Assembly (NCBI GenBank): GCA_019187225.1
Contig: JABAQQ010000036.1
Coordinates: 62,001-126,000, forward strand
DNA: 64,000 nt
Source: Saprospiraceae bacterium
GTDB lineage: Bacteria; Bacteroidota; Bacteroidia; Chitinophagales; Saprospiraceae
Direction of reading: 5' to 3'
Shown here: positions 8,972 through 18,838 of the stretch, piece by piece
Layout: each line of letters starts with the position of its first letter
Numbering within the stretch: position 1 is the first letter of the stretch
Position numbers and translations under genes: made by a program
The notes under the pieces: generated by a model
What the model was told of the DNA's origin: nothing
What the model saw: only the letters and a program-made list of their open reading frames with translations
Databases searched by the model: none

Positions 8972-9013
8972 TTGGTCGTCGTAGTAGTAACGGATAGTAG
9001 AGCCAGTGACCGA

Positions 9014-10597
9014 TCAGTGGTAGTTGGCTGAAGCGGCGAAGGTGTTGCCTGCGGCAAGGTATAACTGCGGGTTGTTATCATCTTGTTTCCCTTGTGCGAA
9101 ACGAATCACGCCATTCACCGTGAAGTCATTTTCGGCGGTGCTGCTGTTGGCGTTGCACTCGTAGAGCAGGCCGCGGGGAATATTTTGGTTGAAACTTCCA
9201 TTGGTGCCAAGCGCCACATTGTTGTAGGTCAGGCTCGTGTAGGTATTGCGGCGGAGCACCAGATTTCTGCTTCCCAAGTTGTTGGAATGCGTGCCAACCT
9301 GAATCCATTCGGCTTCCGGGTCGCCGGAAAAAGAATTTTCTTCCACCGTTAGGCTGATAACGTAGTTGTCCAATGCCAGTCCTATCTGGCCATCAATCAG
9401 TCCACCAATATCCAGCGGCAACTCTCCCAGCAAAAACTGGTTATAAGTTATTGTTGCTGTGGATGCTTCCCGGTTGTGCAGCCCTACATAACATTTGTTG
9501 AAAACAGACTGAGTCACTATGTAAGGCTTACTAACAGAAGGAAGATTTGGGCTGGGAATTTCGGAAGCATAAATGCCATAAGCCAACCCTTCGAACCTTG
9601 AAGGCTCCGTGACACAACTGGGGCCTTGGCACAGTCCGCGCACTTTGAAACCGGAATTGTAGGAATAAATACCGTAGCCAAATTCAACGAAGTCGGAGAC
9701 AATTTCAGGCACCCGGGTATTAACAAATTTACATCCTGCGATGTCTATGCCGCGCACACCGCTGAGGTCTAAAAAAGCATCAAATGGCGCCTCATGCAGA
9801 TACGAATCATCCGTCAGGAAAGAGCAATCTTCGAATTTGCTGAGGTTGGGCATTTTTTTGCCGGGCAGATAAAGGTGCTTATTTTCATAAGTGGAGAACC
9901 GGACGGCCGCAATATTATTAAGAAAAGTTGTGCCTTCACAGATCACTATGCCCCCTCCTTTGTCGCTATCTGGCCCCGCCCACACTCCAATCTCTGCATT
10001 TTCAATACGCGAATGCATACCCGAAGCGAGCAGCCGGCCTTGCGCGTAGTACGGGATTGAACTCGGGTTGGGATATTGAGATGCGGTGGGAGTTCCCAAT
10101 ACGTCCACACCTCGCCAGGTTTTGCCGCACTGCCCGGTCAATGCGCCGTGCAAATTCAAGGTACCGCCCTGTCTGACAATCAACTTACCCGTTTCAGTGA
10201 AACGCACTTCTACGCCGGCGCCTACAGTGAGCGTAGCATCGCCACTGATAACCAGGTTGCCGGCAATATCAATACCGTCAAGGTAAGTAGCCGCATCCCA
10301 GACGGTCGGAATTTGCCCGCTAATGGTCACGTCGGAAAAATCAAAATCCACCAAAAACTCCTGCAATATGGGGCTTTGTGCTATAGCATCACGCATTCGC
10401 TGTCCTTGACCGGGCGAGAAATACTCCATACATTTCGGATGTGTATATCCCATGATGTTATGCTCATCGGGATTGAAATATGCCTGACTTACAGGATCCC
10501 AAACTTGCGCCTGATATTCACAGGATGGATAGCTCACCTGGTGGTTCATGCCGGGGTCGGGAGGTGTGTCGCATACGTAATCGCCGGGTAGGTGCAA
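9014..10597 (-). pseudogene. Middle part of broken M43 protease: Met-turn and right-handed beta-helix
   Basis: The fragment begins out of frame with the catalytic piece. Its first residues (LPGDYVCDTPPDP) and the Met-turn DEHNIMGYTHPKC are what follows the zinc-binding motif in pappalysin-type M43 peptidases. After about residue 100 it becomes a long parallel beta-helix region (VWDAATYLDGIDIAGNLVISGDATLTVGAGVEVRFTETGKL and later repeats). The apparent start is a TTG inside the gene and is not a real start. It ends at TGA 9014-9016, after which the same frame resumes as the sorting fragment. Confidence 0.75.
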
Positions 10598-11262
10598 TTC
10601 GGATCATTAGCTATTTGCGTTCCTTCATCGGTATGCCACAGCCCAAGACAATGACCCATTTCATGCGACAGCACACTGGAACGCACCAGTGAATTGTGCG
10701 GACTGAAAAAGTAATTGCCCGACACAAAAAGCGCGCCGCCACAAATGCCGCCAGCTTTTCCTCTTCCGTTCGCAACCGGCCACGGATGGTCTGGGAAAAG
10801 GTAGACTTGTATTCCATCATCTATACCTGTTGATATACTCAGGACATCTTCGTCACCTGCCACAGCCTCATAATAAGCCTGATTATTAATATAGTTAATA
10901 TGGCAATTCTCCCATATAAAAAAGATGTTGTGGTTTTTGAAATCCTGGTGCAGGAAGTTGATGGCTTCGTGTACCTGTTCGGACGTTTGGCCGCCGTTGC
11001 CGTTTCCGTCTCGAATGACGTTCACATAAATGCGAATGTAGTAGGGGCCGGTCGTATTGAGCTGAGTGATTGCCCCGCAATCTGCCGGCTCATTCTCCGT
11101 TGCACAAACGGCTTGTTGCGCTTTAAGAAAGATAGGAAGAAATTACAGGATGACTGCGGTAGAAAAACGAGTGAGGTAGGATGCCAGTGTCAGGGTAACA
11201 GTACTAAGAGATAAAAGTGGGTAGCGGGTTTTTAAGCACCGCTTGACGGGGGATTGTTTCAT
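10546..11262 (-). pseudogene. N-terminal part of broken M43 (pappalysin-like) metalloprotease
   Basis: The catalytic motif HEMGHCLGLWH (HExxHxxGxxH) is intact, preceded by a typical M43 segment (YYIRIYVNVIRDGNG, FLHQDF). Upstream in the same frame, an ATG at 11262 begins a basic, hydrophobic leader, but a TAA at 11143-11145 interrupts it just before FLPIFLKAQQ, which resembles a signal-peptide end. At about 10584-10588 a one-base loss shifts the frame: CTYPAITYA replaces the expected CTYPGDYVCD. Three lesions in one gene favour true decay, though sequence error is possible. An intact version would be a secreted zinc peptidase. Confidence 0.75.
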
Positions 11263-11391
11263 TGTGCGATAATTAAATCGGTGAAAAGATAGGCAAACAT
11301 AAGAAACGACACCTAATCTTTTACGCGTGATTCGCACAGCATGAAAGGATCAGCAAAAGTGTGTTAAAATTGCAATTTGATACAATGGCCT

Positions 11392-12144
11392 TCACTTTAT
11401 CACTTGCAGCACCGTCAGCGCAAGCAACACACTTTCCTCTTCCGCCGAAACCTCGCGCAGCAGCGTCAGGGCACGCGGATTGGGCGAATCCGCCAATGCG
11501 GGATTGGCAATGGAAGCCACTACGGAATCGCCGAGCAGCACGGGAAACTGCGCTTCGCCGGTTTTCTTTTCGATGCGGGCCAGGAGGCGGCTCGTTTTGC
11601 CCGCGGCCAGCAGCGAGCCGTCCACCAGAATCCCGAATGGCTGGCCGTTCAGCCAAATCTCAGTCTCCTTGCCTTTCAGCCGGAAAATGAACTCCCGGTC
11701 GCTTGTGCGGGCAACGATGACGCCGGTGTTACCGCTTTTTTGTTCGGTATAGGCCAGCACGGGTTCCTGGAAGATCGTCGTGAAAACGCCTTCCGCCGTA
11801 CTGCTGAAAAAGCCCGGCTTTTTCACATTGATGCGGTTGAGTGAGAGCAACGCAAGCATTTCTTTGTCCCACGGCACCAGGGCTCCTGCAGCGACGGCCC
11901 TCAGGCGGGTGCGAAGCCCTTCCACCGTTTTTTTCCAGGCCTGGCTTTCCGGGTTAAAATTGATCTGGCCCAGCAATTTGGCGATCAGGTAAAAAATACC
12001 GACGATGATCGAACCCGCCATCAGAACGAGCATCATAAGGAAGAAGAAAAAGCGCATCTTTTTTCTTTTTTTCTTGTGGCGATGAAATGACTGGCCCCAA
12101 TAGCCATAATTCGGAGAAAATTTCCGGTGACCGTAACAATACAT
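11392..12144 (-). CDS. Hypothetical membrane-anchored protein
   Basis: 250 residues from the ATG at 12144; an earlier in-frame start at 12240 only adds a poorly structured extension. A very basic stretch (HRHKKKRKKMR) precedes one hydrophobic helix (FFFFLMMLVLMAGSIIVGIFYLIAKLL, about residues 31-57), so the N-terminus is probably cytoplasmic and the rest periplasmic. The soluble part has alternating hydrophobic segments (FIFRLKGKETEIWLNGQPFGILVDGSLLAAG) but no motif I recognise. Homologues with this layout are common hypothetical proteins in Saprospiria. Function unknown. Confidence 0.6.
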   Translation of the reverse strand: MYCYGHRKFSPNYGYWGQSFHRHKKKRKKMRFFFFLMMLVLMAGSIIVGIFYLIAKLLGQINFNPESQAWKKTVEGLRTRLRAVAAGALVPWDKEMLALLSLNRINVKKPGFFSSTAEGVFTTIFQEPVLAYTEQKSGNTGVIVARTSDREFIFRLKGKETEIWLNGQPFGILVDGSLLAAGKTSRLLARIEKKTGEAQFPVLLGDSVVASIANPALADSPNPRALTLLREVSAEEESVLLALTVLQVIK

Positions 12145-12300
12145 CTTTCCAGTTCTTTTGAACACAAAAAAGAAGGAAAAACGGGTATCCGCGCCGTTTT
12201 TTTCGATAAGGCCGGATGGAACGACGATAAAACGGCTCAAAGCCCATCACATAAATGACCTTAAATGCCCCTAATACCCCCAATGACTCTAATACCAACC

Positions 12301-12873
12301 TCACCGCAACAAAACAACATTCCCCTTTTCGTTTTTTTCCTCCGTTTCATCCGCCACCTTGTAACGCGTCACATAAATATAAGTGTCCGACGGTGCTTCC
12401 GTGCCGTTGAGCGTCGTGCCGTCCCAGCGGTCGCTTGATTCCTGCGCCTGAAACATCAGTTCGCCCCAACGGGAATACACATTAAATTCCAGTATTTCCA
12501 CGTCGCAATATCTCAGTATCACGCCAAACTGGTCGTTTATGCCGTCGCCGTTGGGTGTGAAAGCATTGGGCAGAGCGGGGTGGCAGCAGTCCACTTTTGC
12601 GATGGAAAATTCGGCATGGATCACGGTGTCGAGGGTGGTCAACGACACGGAATAGTCGCCGTAGTCATAGATCACCAATGAATCCGCCATGCTTCCGTTC
12701 GACCATTCCACAACGCCGATGCCGGTAGTGTCGGCGAGCAGGGTAAGCGGAAATGGCGAACACGTATCGTAACCTGCCTCCGGCACAATGATCAAAGTCT
12801 GAGCGAATGTATTGGAGATCAGCAGGATAGAAAACAAAACAGAGGTGGAAACGAGCCTGAAAAATTGCTGCAT
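12301..12873 (-). CDS. T9SS type B (gliding-motility-type C-terminal domain) secreted protein
   Basis: 190 residues. A signal peptide (STSVLFSILLISNTFAQ) is followed by a short Ig-like stretch and then the CHU_C/type B sorting domain: LPNAFTPNGDGINDQFGV, NVYSRWGELMFQ, DRWDGT and DTYIYVTRYK. Type B domains send proteins through T9SS and are usually handled with a PorP/SprF-like partner; none is adjacent here. The protein is small, leaving only about 80 residues of passenger. A TAnnTTTG element lies 29 bases upstream of the start. Confidence 0.88.
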   Translation of the reverse strand: MQQFFRLVSTSVLFSILLISNTFAQTLIIVPEAGYDTCSPFPLTLLADTTGIGVVEWSNGSMADSLVIYDYGDYSVSLTTLDTVIHAEFSIAKVDCCHPALPNAFTPNGDGINDQFGVILRYCDVEILEFNVYSRWGELMFQAQESSDRWDGTTLNGTEAPSDTYIYVTRYKVADETEEKNEKGNVVLLR

Positions 12874-12901
12874 CGGATAAAGATCAGTTTAAAACGAGCC
12901 G

Positions 12902-12909
12902 CAAAGGTA
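12902..12909 (-). promoter_or_regulatory. -7 promoter element for the type B T9SS gene
   Basis: On the minus strand the sequence reads TACCTTTG, an exact TAnnTTTG match 29 bases before the ATG at 12873. Confidence 0.55.
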
Positions 12910-13040
12910 TGAGCCGCTGCCGCTTTGCCACCCATGCTTCGGTTTTTCTGACAAAACTTCTTTCTCTAAAATTGGCAAACTGCCATTCCGTCAGATTTTC
13001 CCGCGTGGCACAACGATTGAGGAAACGGCAGAATAGTTCC

Positions 13041-13121
13041 TGGTTATCAGTTGTTGGTTATTGGTTCCCAGAACCGAATACCGATAACTCAATAACCGAC
13101 AACTAATAACCGATAACCAAC
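13041..13121. repeat. Heptamer tandem repeats upstream of dnaK
   Basis: Runs of GGTTATT-like heptads are followed by the complementary AATAACC/GACAACT/GATAACC heptads. The two halves can pair as an imperfect inverted repeat in the dnaK leader. Confidence 0.75.
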
Positions 13122-13148
13122 ATTCATTCAACCAATTCAACTAAGATA

Positions 13149-15080
13149 ATGGGTAAAATAATAGGCATTGACCTCGGTACCACCAACTCCTGCGTCTCCG
13201 TCATGGTCGGCAACGAACCCGTCGTGATCGCCAATGACGAAGGGGCGCGCACCACGCCGTCGGTCGTCGGTTTTCTCGACAACGGCGAGCGCAAGATCGG
13301 CGCTCCCGCCAAACGCCAGGCCATCACCAACCCGAAACGCACCGTCTCTTCCATCAAGCGTTTCATGGGGATGCGCCACAGCGAATCCGCCAGCGAGATC
13401 GCCCGTGTTCCCTACAAAGTTGTCAAAGGCGACAATGATACCGTGCGCGTAGATATTGACGGGCGTCTCTACACGCCACAGGAAATCAGCGCTATGGTGC
13501 TGCAAAAAATGAAAAAAGTAGCCGAAGACTACCTCGGCGAGCCGGTGACGGAAGCAGTGATCACCGTCCCGGCCTACTTCAATGACTCCCAACGACAGGC
13601 CACCAAAGAAGCAGGCGCCATCGCCGGTCTCGATGTGAAACGCATCGTGAACGAGCCGACGGCAGCAGCCCTCGCTTACGGCCTCGACAAACGCGACAAA
13701 GACGTGAAGATCGCCGTATACGACCTCGGCGGCGGCACGTTCGACATCTCGATCCTTGAACTCGGAGGCGGCGTCTTCGAAGTGAAATCCACCAACGGCG
13801 ATACCCACCTCGGCGGCGACGACTTCGACCAGGTCATCATCGAATGGCTGGCCGATGAATTCAAACGCCAGGAAAACATGGACCTCCGCAAAGACCCCAT
13901 GGCCCTCCAGCGCTTGAAAGAGGCGGCGGAAAAAGCCAAGATCGAACTCTCGAGCAGCGCGGAAACGGAGATCAACCTGCCCTATATCACGGCAGTAGAC
14001 GGCGTGCCCAAGCACCTCGTGATGAAACTCAGCCGCGCCAAATTCGAACAAATGACCGACTCGCTCGTGCAACGCACCCTCGAACCCTGCCGCAAGGCGC
14101 TGCAGGATGCAGGCATGAAACCGGGCGACGTAGATGAAGTGATCCTCGTGGGCGGCTCCACCCGCATTCCGCGCATCCAGGAAGAAGTCGAAAAATTCTT
14201 CGGCAAAAAACCCAACCGCTCGGTGAACCCCGACGAAGTGGTGGCCATCGGCGCAGCCGTACAGGGCGCCATCCTCTCCGGCAACGCCGGCGTGAAAGAC
14301 ATGGTGCTGCTCGACGTGACGCCGCTGTCGTTGGGCATCGAAACGATGGGCGGCATTTACGACGTGGTGATCGAAGCCAACACGACCGTGCCGACCAAAA
14401 AGTCGAAAACCTACTCGACCGCCTCGGACAACCAACCGCAGGTGGAGATCCATATCCTGCAGGGCGAACGCCCGATGGCCCGCGACAACCGCTCGGTAGG
14501 CCGCTTCATCCTCGACGGCATCCCGCCCGCTCCGCGCGGCGTGCCGCAGATCGAAGTCACCTTCGACATGGACGCCAACGGCATCCTCTCGGTATCGGCA
14601 GTGGATAAAGGTACCGGCAAACAGCAAAACATCCGCATCGAAGCCAGCACGGGTCTCTCGAAAGAGGAAATCGCCCGTATGAAAGCCGAAGCGGAAGCCA
14701 ATGCCGCCGCCGACCGCGAAACCCGTGAACGCGCCGAAAAACTCAACGCCGCCGACTCGCTGATCTTCCAGACGGAAAAACAACTCCGCGAATTCGGCGA
14801 TAAAGTGCCGGCCAACCACAAAGATGCCATTGAAGGCGCGCTCAACAACCTGCGCGAAGCGCACAAGTCGCAAGACCTCAGCCGCATAGATACGGCTACC
14901 GAAGCCCTCACGGCTGCATGGAATGCCGCCAGCCAGGACATCTACGCTGCCCAGCAATCAGCCAACGGCGGCAGCGCCGAAAACCCCTACGGCTCCGCTA
15001 CCGGCGGTCCGACGGGCGGTCAGGGCGGCAGCGCAGGAGATACGGCGCAGGATGTGGAGTTTGAGGAGGTGAAGAATTAA
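13149..15080 (+). CDS. dnaK: Chaperone DnaK (Hsp70)
   Basis: 643 residues, full length. The ATPase domain shows the phosphate-1 loop [14 protein letters not shown], the phosphate-2 motif [13 protein letters not shown] and the adenosine motif [10 protein letters not shown]. The linker region [19 protein letters not shown] leads into the substrate domain (about residues 390-600) and a Gly/Ser-rich tail ending VEFEEVKN, close to the usual EEVD-like bacterial end. It refolds proteins in the cytoplasm with DnaJ and GrpE, which are not nearby. Codons are strongly C/G-ending, typical of a highly expressed gene here, which also explains long antisense open frames. A strong terminator follows. Confidence 0.98.
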   Translation: MGKIIGIDLGTTNSCVSVMVGNEPVVIANDEGARTTPSVVGFLDNGERKIGAPAKRQAITNPKRTVSSIKRFMGMRHSESASEIARVPYKVVKGDNDTVRVDIDGRLYTPQEISAMVLQKMKKVAEDYLGEPVTEAVITVPAYFNDSQRQATKEAGAIAGLDVKRIVNEPTAAALAYGLDKRDKDVKIAVYDLGGGTFDISILELGGGVFEVKSTNGDTHLGGDDFDQVIIEWLADEFKRQENMDLRKDPMALQRLKEAAEKAKIELSSSAETEINLPYITAVDGVPKHLVMKLSRAKFEQMTDSLVQRTLEPCRKALQDAGMKPGDVDEVILVGGSTRIPRIQEEVEKFFGKKPNRSVNPDEVVAIGAAVQGAILSGNAGVKDMVLLDVTPLSLGIETMGGIYDVVIEANTTVPTKKSKTYSTASDNQPQVEIHILQGERPMARDNRSVGRFILDGIPPAPRGVPQIEVTFDMDANGILSVSAVDKGTGKQQNIRIEASTGLSKEEIARMKAEAEANAAADRETRERAEKLNAADSLIFQTEKQLREFGDKVPANHKDAIEGALNNLREAHKSQDLSRIDTATEALTAAWNAASQDIYAAQQSANGGSAENPYGSATGGPTGGQGGSAGDTAQDVEFEEVKN

Positions 15081-15132
15081 AAAAGATTTCTGGTTGCAGG
15101 GTTTCTGGTTTCAAGGTTTATAAAAATACGAA

Positions 15133-15164
15133 GCCGCCCGGATTGGATTCCGGGCGGCTTTTTT
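15133..15164 (+). terminator. Rho-independent terminator of dnaK
   Basis: GCCGCCCGGA pairs with TCCGGGCGGC around a six-base loop and is followed by six T. Confidence 0.85.
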
Positions 15165-15209
15165 ATTCTCTCTTTCTCAAAAAAAACACCTTACTTTCGT
15201 AGGAGAAAA

Positions 15210-15434
15210 TTGCAGAAAACGGACACCGCAAGATTAGACCGAACCAAAATACAGATGTACAAAATAGGCGAAGAGCCGGACGACTTGCTCTACTGGCTCT
15301 CACGCCCGCCTGCCGAACGAATCCAGGCATTAGAAGAAATCCGCAAAGAATACAACGATTGGAAATATGGGCCTGAACGAAAATTTCAAAGAGTTTATCG
15401 CATTGTTAAACGCAAAAAAGCCGATCGTCAATAA
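15210..15434 (+). CDS. Small conserved protein of unknown function
   Basis: 74 residues if it starts at the TTG at 15210, which has AGGAG four bases upstream. An ATG at 15255 would give 59 residues. The N-terminal RLDRTKIQ, the core DDLLYWLSRPPAERIQALE and the end FQRVYRIVKRK resemble short proteins seen across Saprospiria, often beside a nucleotidyltransferase-like gene; no such partner is here. A TACTTTCG box at 15192-15199 may drive it, which would favour the later ATG. It ends by overlapping the tail of the opposite-strand glucosaminidase gene by seven bases. Confidence 0.6.
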   Translation: MQKTDTARLDRTKIQMYKIGEEPDDLLYWLSRPPAERIQALEEIRKEYNDWKYGPERKFQRVYRIVKRKKADRQ

Positions 15435-16048
15435 GCACTCAACCCCTGCAGCCCCAACCGCTCGATAACTTCAATCACTTTCTCATCCCACTCGGGATTG
15501 GTGCTGTACCCCGGCTCGAGGTCCGTTTTTTTCAAACCCTCCACCACGCAGCGATAGTCGTAGCGCGGGCACACGCGGGCGTCGTCGTACCAGTGGCGTG
15601 CCCGGATGAAGCGGCCGAAATCAAGCACGGCTTCTTCCGGCGAGATGTACATGCGGAAAGGTGTATCGGCTCCGTCGTCGTGCTTGATAAAAACCGGGCC
15701 TGCCCAGTCTTTGCCCGCTTTGATGCCAAAGGGATTGCCGGAGTGCTGGAAAAGATAACTCTTAAAACTCGATTCGTACACCGCAATACCGATGACCACC
15801 GAAGCCGGAATGCCGATCTGGTCTTCATAAAGGACTGCGGCTTCCACGTAGGGTTCCACCGTATAAATGTCAGCGCCATAGGTATTTGCGATGCGGAGCG
15901 ATATATCGTGGATGCTTTCATTCAGCGTTGTGGTGAGGCTGCTGTTGGTGTCGTTTTCTCCGGACTGCGCATTGAGGTGCTTTGTCACGAGGAAGAAATT
16001 CATCAGCAGGAAGGTAGTAAAACTGGAAGAAAAAGGCTTGTGTATCAT
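15428..16048 (-). CDS. Secreted glucosaminidase-domain protein (peptidoglycan hydrolase)
   Basis: 206 residues from the ATG at 16048. The N-terminus is a signal peptide (FTTFLLMNFFLVTKHLNAQ). The mature part matches the mannosyl-glycoprotein endo-beta-N-acetylglucosaminidase (FlgJ-like) fold: GIPASVVIGIAVYESSF with the catalytic glutamate, SGNPFGIKAGKDW, FRMYISPEEAVLDFGRFI, ARHWYDDARVCPRYDYRCVVEGLKK and GYSTNPEWDEKVIEVIE. It would cleave glycan chains in the periplasm. It is a single-domain enzyme with no LysM or sorting domain. Confidence 0.85.
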   Translation of the reverse strand: MIHKPFSSSFTTFLLMNFFLVTKHLNAQSGENDTNSSLTTTLNESIHDISLRIANTYGADIYTVEPYVEAAVLYEDQIGIPASVVIGIAVYESSFKSYLFQHSGNPFGIKAGKDWAGPVFIKHDDGADTPFRMYISPEEAVLDFGRFIRARHWYDDARVCPRYDYRCVVEGLKKTDLEPGYSTNPEWDEKVIEVIERLGLQGLSAY

Positions 16049-16595
16049 GGCGTTAGCAATTTTTTGGCAAAACTGATCTAAGGTGCGTACCGAACGTGGT
16101 CTGTACGCATTGTCCGGGCAACCGGGCATAAGCATGTCCTTAGTTTTGGAGGCTCCGTCTTGTTTGGATGAGAAAAACCGCTTGCATCCCTGGTGAAGCG
16201 GGATGTTGTTGTTGGCTCAATCAGCCAAATAATAGTGCGGCATTGGACAGAGATTCATAATCTGTATTTTGGTATGCGAACCATTTCAACTTAAAATAAG
16301 TTTCGCCGGTATTTTATTGTTGAGACAAAGGTCGGCCTACCCCAGTTTTGTTAAAACCCGGCAAGCCGTGAATTTGGAGTGATATCGGATCCACACTGAA
16401 AAAAGGGATGGAACTACCGGGTTTCAGGGATAAAAGAAAGCCAAAAAAGGCATTTTACCTGCTGTGAATGCACTTGGATGAGATTGTTTCCCCTCTTCTT
16501 CGTCTTAAGAAACGCGCATCAACTTTAAAATTTCGATAACAGGGAAAAGATAAGTTCTGCGGGAAACGATTTTATTTGCGGCAAATCAGACCGCC
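16049..16595. other. Gene-free stretch
   Basis: About 550 bases between two divergent genes with no credible coding frame, no tandem repeats and no clear RNA structure. It presumably holds both promoters. Nothing further can be supported. Confidence 0.5.
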
Positions 16596-17426
16596 ATGCT
16601 CCGTTTCCTCCCACTCTTTTTCCTCGGTTTCGGCGTTGAAGCCCAACCCGCCCTCACCGTTGTCACCTACAACATCCGCTTCGACAATCCTGCCGACGGT
16701 GAAGATGCCTGGCCGAAACGCCGCGACTTTCTCGCCGCGCAGTTGCGTTTTCACGCACCGGATGTTTTTGGCATACAGGAGGGGTTACACCGGCAATTGG
16801 AATATTTGAGCGAGCAGTTGCCCGCCTACACCCGCATTGGCGTGGGGCGCGACGACGGCAAGCAGGGCGGTGAGTATTCTGCCCTTTTTTTTCTGAAAAA
16901 GCGCTTCGGGCTGCTGGAATCCGGCACATTCTGGCTGTCGGAAACGCCCGATGCTGTGTCGAAGGGCTGGGATGCCGCCCTCCCGCGCGTCTGTACGTTC
17001 GCACATTTGCACGACAGCCTTTCAGACAAAAACCTGTGGGTGTTCAACACGCATTTCGACCACATCGGGAAAGAAGCCCGCCGTCGCTCCGCCGAACTTA
17101 TATTACAGAAGATCAAAGAAAAAAATACCGCAAACGAGTCAGTCGTGCTCATGGGCGATTTCAATGCCGAGCCACAGGATGATCCCATTTCCATACTGAC
17201 GCGCGATCTACACGATGCCCGTTCTGTCAGCGAAGAACCGCCGTTCGGCCCTGAAGGCACCTTCAATGCGTTCAATTTTCACGATCCTGTGCGGCGGCGT
17301 ATTGACTATATCTTTTCCAATGAAAAGGGTCTGAAAGTGCGGCAATATGCAGTGCTGAGCGATGCGCGGGATTGCCATTATCCGTCCGATCATTTACCGG
17401 TGCTGGCGCGGCTGGTATGGAAATAA
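16596..17426 (+). CDS. Endonuclease/exonuclease/phosphatase family protein
   Basis: 276 residues with a likely short signal peptide (LRFLPLFFLGFGVEAQ). EEP-fold motifs occur in order: VVTYNIRFDN, FGIQEGLHRQLEYL with the metal-binding glutamate, NTHFDHIGKEARRRSAELI, VVLMGDFNAEPQDDP and the C-terminal RDCHYPSDHLPVLARL with the catalytic Asp-His pair. Family members hydrolyse phosphodiester or phosphomonoester bonds; secreted Bacteroidota members may act on sugar or lipid phosphates or DNA. Substrate is not determinable. A hairpin with a short T run follows. Confidence 0.9.
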   Translation: MLRFLPLFFLGFGVEAQPALTVVTYNIRFDNPADGEDAWPKRRDFLAAQLRFHAPDVFGIQEGLHRQLEYLSEQLPAYTRIGVGRDDGKQGGEYSALFFLKKRFGLLESGTFWLSETPDAVSKGWDAALPRVCTFAHLHDSLSDKNLWVFNTHFDHIGKEARRRSAELILQKIKEKNTANESVVLMGDFNAEPQDDPISILTRDLHDARSVSEEPPFGPEGTFNAFNFHDPVRRRIDYIFSNEKGLKVRQYAVLSDARDCHYPSDHLPVLARLVWK

Positions 17427-17431
17427 AAGAA

Positions 17432-17463
17432 GCCGTCCCAGGCGTACCCGGAACGGCCTTTCT
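17432..17463 (+). terminator. Probable terminator after the EEP gene
   Basis: GCCGT pairs with ACGGC around an internal CCCAGG/CCCGG-like stem, followed by CTTTCT. The T run is short. Confidence 0.5.
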
Positions 17464-17493
17464 ATTCACCTCAAAATTTTTCAGGAACAGGAG

Positions 17494-17656
17494 GTTGGAC
17501 TTGGGACTATTTGACTTTGGACGATGGACTTGTAGACATTGGAGTATCTGACATTGGACTTTGGAGTATCTGACATTGGACTTTGGACTATCTGACATTG
17601 GACCTTGGACTTGTACGCGAAATATGAATCCAAAGTCCAACTGTCCAATGTCCAAC
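17494..17656. repeat. Heptamer tandem repeat array between two converging genes
   Basis: About fifteen degenerate heptads (GGACTTT, GGAGTAT, TGACATT) run from 17494 to 17614, then a shorter inverted block (CCAAAGTCCAACTGTCC) at 17630-17656. The inverted block can pair with the array. Confidence 0.85.
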
Positions 17657-17665
17657 GTCAATCCA

Positions 17666-18622
17666 TCACTGTTTCCACAATTTTCCGGTGTGCAATACGG
17701 CGGCCGCTGCATCGGAGATACTGTAATGGTACCAGCCCGCAGCCAGGTCGTGCAACCCGATCTGAGTGCAGAATGATTCTGCTTCCCCCTGGATATCAAC
17801 AACTTGCACTTGCCGACCTCCGGCATCGAAAAGCAGCCACCGGAGCGGAAAAGTCCTGTTTTTTACTACACCTTCGACGGTAACCGTACCGGTAGCAGGA
17901 TTGGGAAACACCCGGAAAGTTGTATCGCTTGCAGCTTCAATTTTTTTTTGGATGCCTTCCGCCCGGTTGTTGACAAACCAGCAATTCTCTACCGGCAACA
18001 TTTCGTCCTTGCCTTCGCCGGTAAAGAGGTAAACGGCACCTCCAAACTCGCGGGCGTAGTTGTTCTCGAAATTGCAGTTGCGGACGGTCGGATACACCAC
18101 GCTGCCTTCTGCCATCGCGTAGATAGCGCCGCCGCTTTTTTCATTGGAATAAGGAGACACATAAGGATCGCTGTTGTCCGCCCGGCCACCAGTAAACATA
18201 AATCCGTCTACAATGCATTCATTGCTCGATTGCTCGATGTACAGGATGGTGTAAGAGTTGTCGGTATCATCATTGGCCAAGCCAATATTGCCGCTCAGCG
18301 TGGTTTTGAAGCGTTCCCAGTTGCGCTGTTCCAATTCCGTTTCCACGCCGGAAAAACCGCCGTAAAGTTTTACGCCGCTTTTAAGTTTAAAAGAAATTTC
18401 GCGGTTGTAGCCGTCGGTGGGTTTGTACACACCGAGCGCTACCCACACCTCGTCGCCGGACTGGGCGGCAAACAGTGCAGCCTGCAGGTCGGTGAAGGCA
18501 TTGTGCCAGGAAGTGCCGTTGCCGGCGCCGGTGGCATAAGCGTCCACATAGATGCGGCGACCTTGCGAATGGATGGACGAAACGAATAAAAGCAGGAAGA
18601 GAGAAGATATTAAATAGCGCAT
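17666..18622 (-). CDS. T9SS type A secreted beta-helix protein
   Basis: 318 residues from the ATG at 18622, starting a signal peptide (MRYLISSLFLLLFVSSIHSQ). The next module (IYVDAYATGAGNGTSWHNAF, DLQAALFAAQSGDEVWVALG) opens a right-handed parallel beta-helix and is a paralogue of the module in the large adhesin at 28706. The C-terminus is a type A sorting domain (FRVFPNPATGTVTVEGV...GWYHYSISDAAAAVLHTGKLWK). Between them only about 200 residues of helix remain, which is short for this class, and the join to the sorting domain (RAEGIQKKIEAASDTTF) is abrupt, so an internal deletion is possible. Confidence 0.8.
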   Translation of the reverse strand: MRYLISSLFLLLFVSSIHSQGRRIYVDAYATGAGNGTSWHNAFTDLQAALFAAQSGDEVWVALGVYKPTDGYNREISFKLKSGVKLYGGFSGVETELEQRNWERFKTTLSGNIGLANDDTDNSYTILYIEQSSNECIVDGFMFTGGRADNSDPYVSPYSNEKSGGAIYAMAEGSVVYPTVRNCNFENNYAREFGGAVYLFTGEGKDEMLPVENCWFVNNRAEGIQKKIEAASDTTFRVFPNPATGTVTVEGVVKNRTFPLRWLLFDAGGRQVQVVDIQGEAESFCTQIGLHDLAAGWYHYSISDAAAAVLHTGKLWKQ

Positions 18623-18838
18623 AATGTACGGCATTTAGGTTTTGGATTTGATTTCAGGTGTTTGTTTCTATATCCGAAATAAAATGCCAGATTTCAATCT
18701 AAACCCCCCGATACCGGGATTTTACCTTGCGCACGGTAATGTTTTTATGCGATTCGTCGGGAAGGCGACGAATGTTGTAATGTTGAAAATTGCAGGAAAA
18801 AATATGAAGGATTTAACGTAATGCCATTTTTTACCCCA

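Noticed and set aside
13137-14957. 606-residue open frame antisense to dnaK
   Set aside because: It mirrors a strongly biased, highly conserved chaperone gene; the translation is low-complexity His/Phe/Gly-rich and matches no family.
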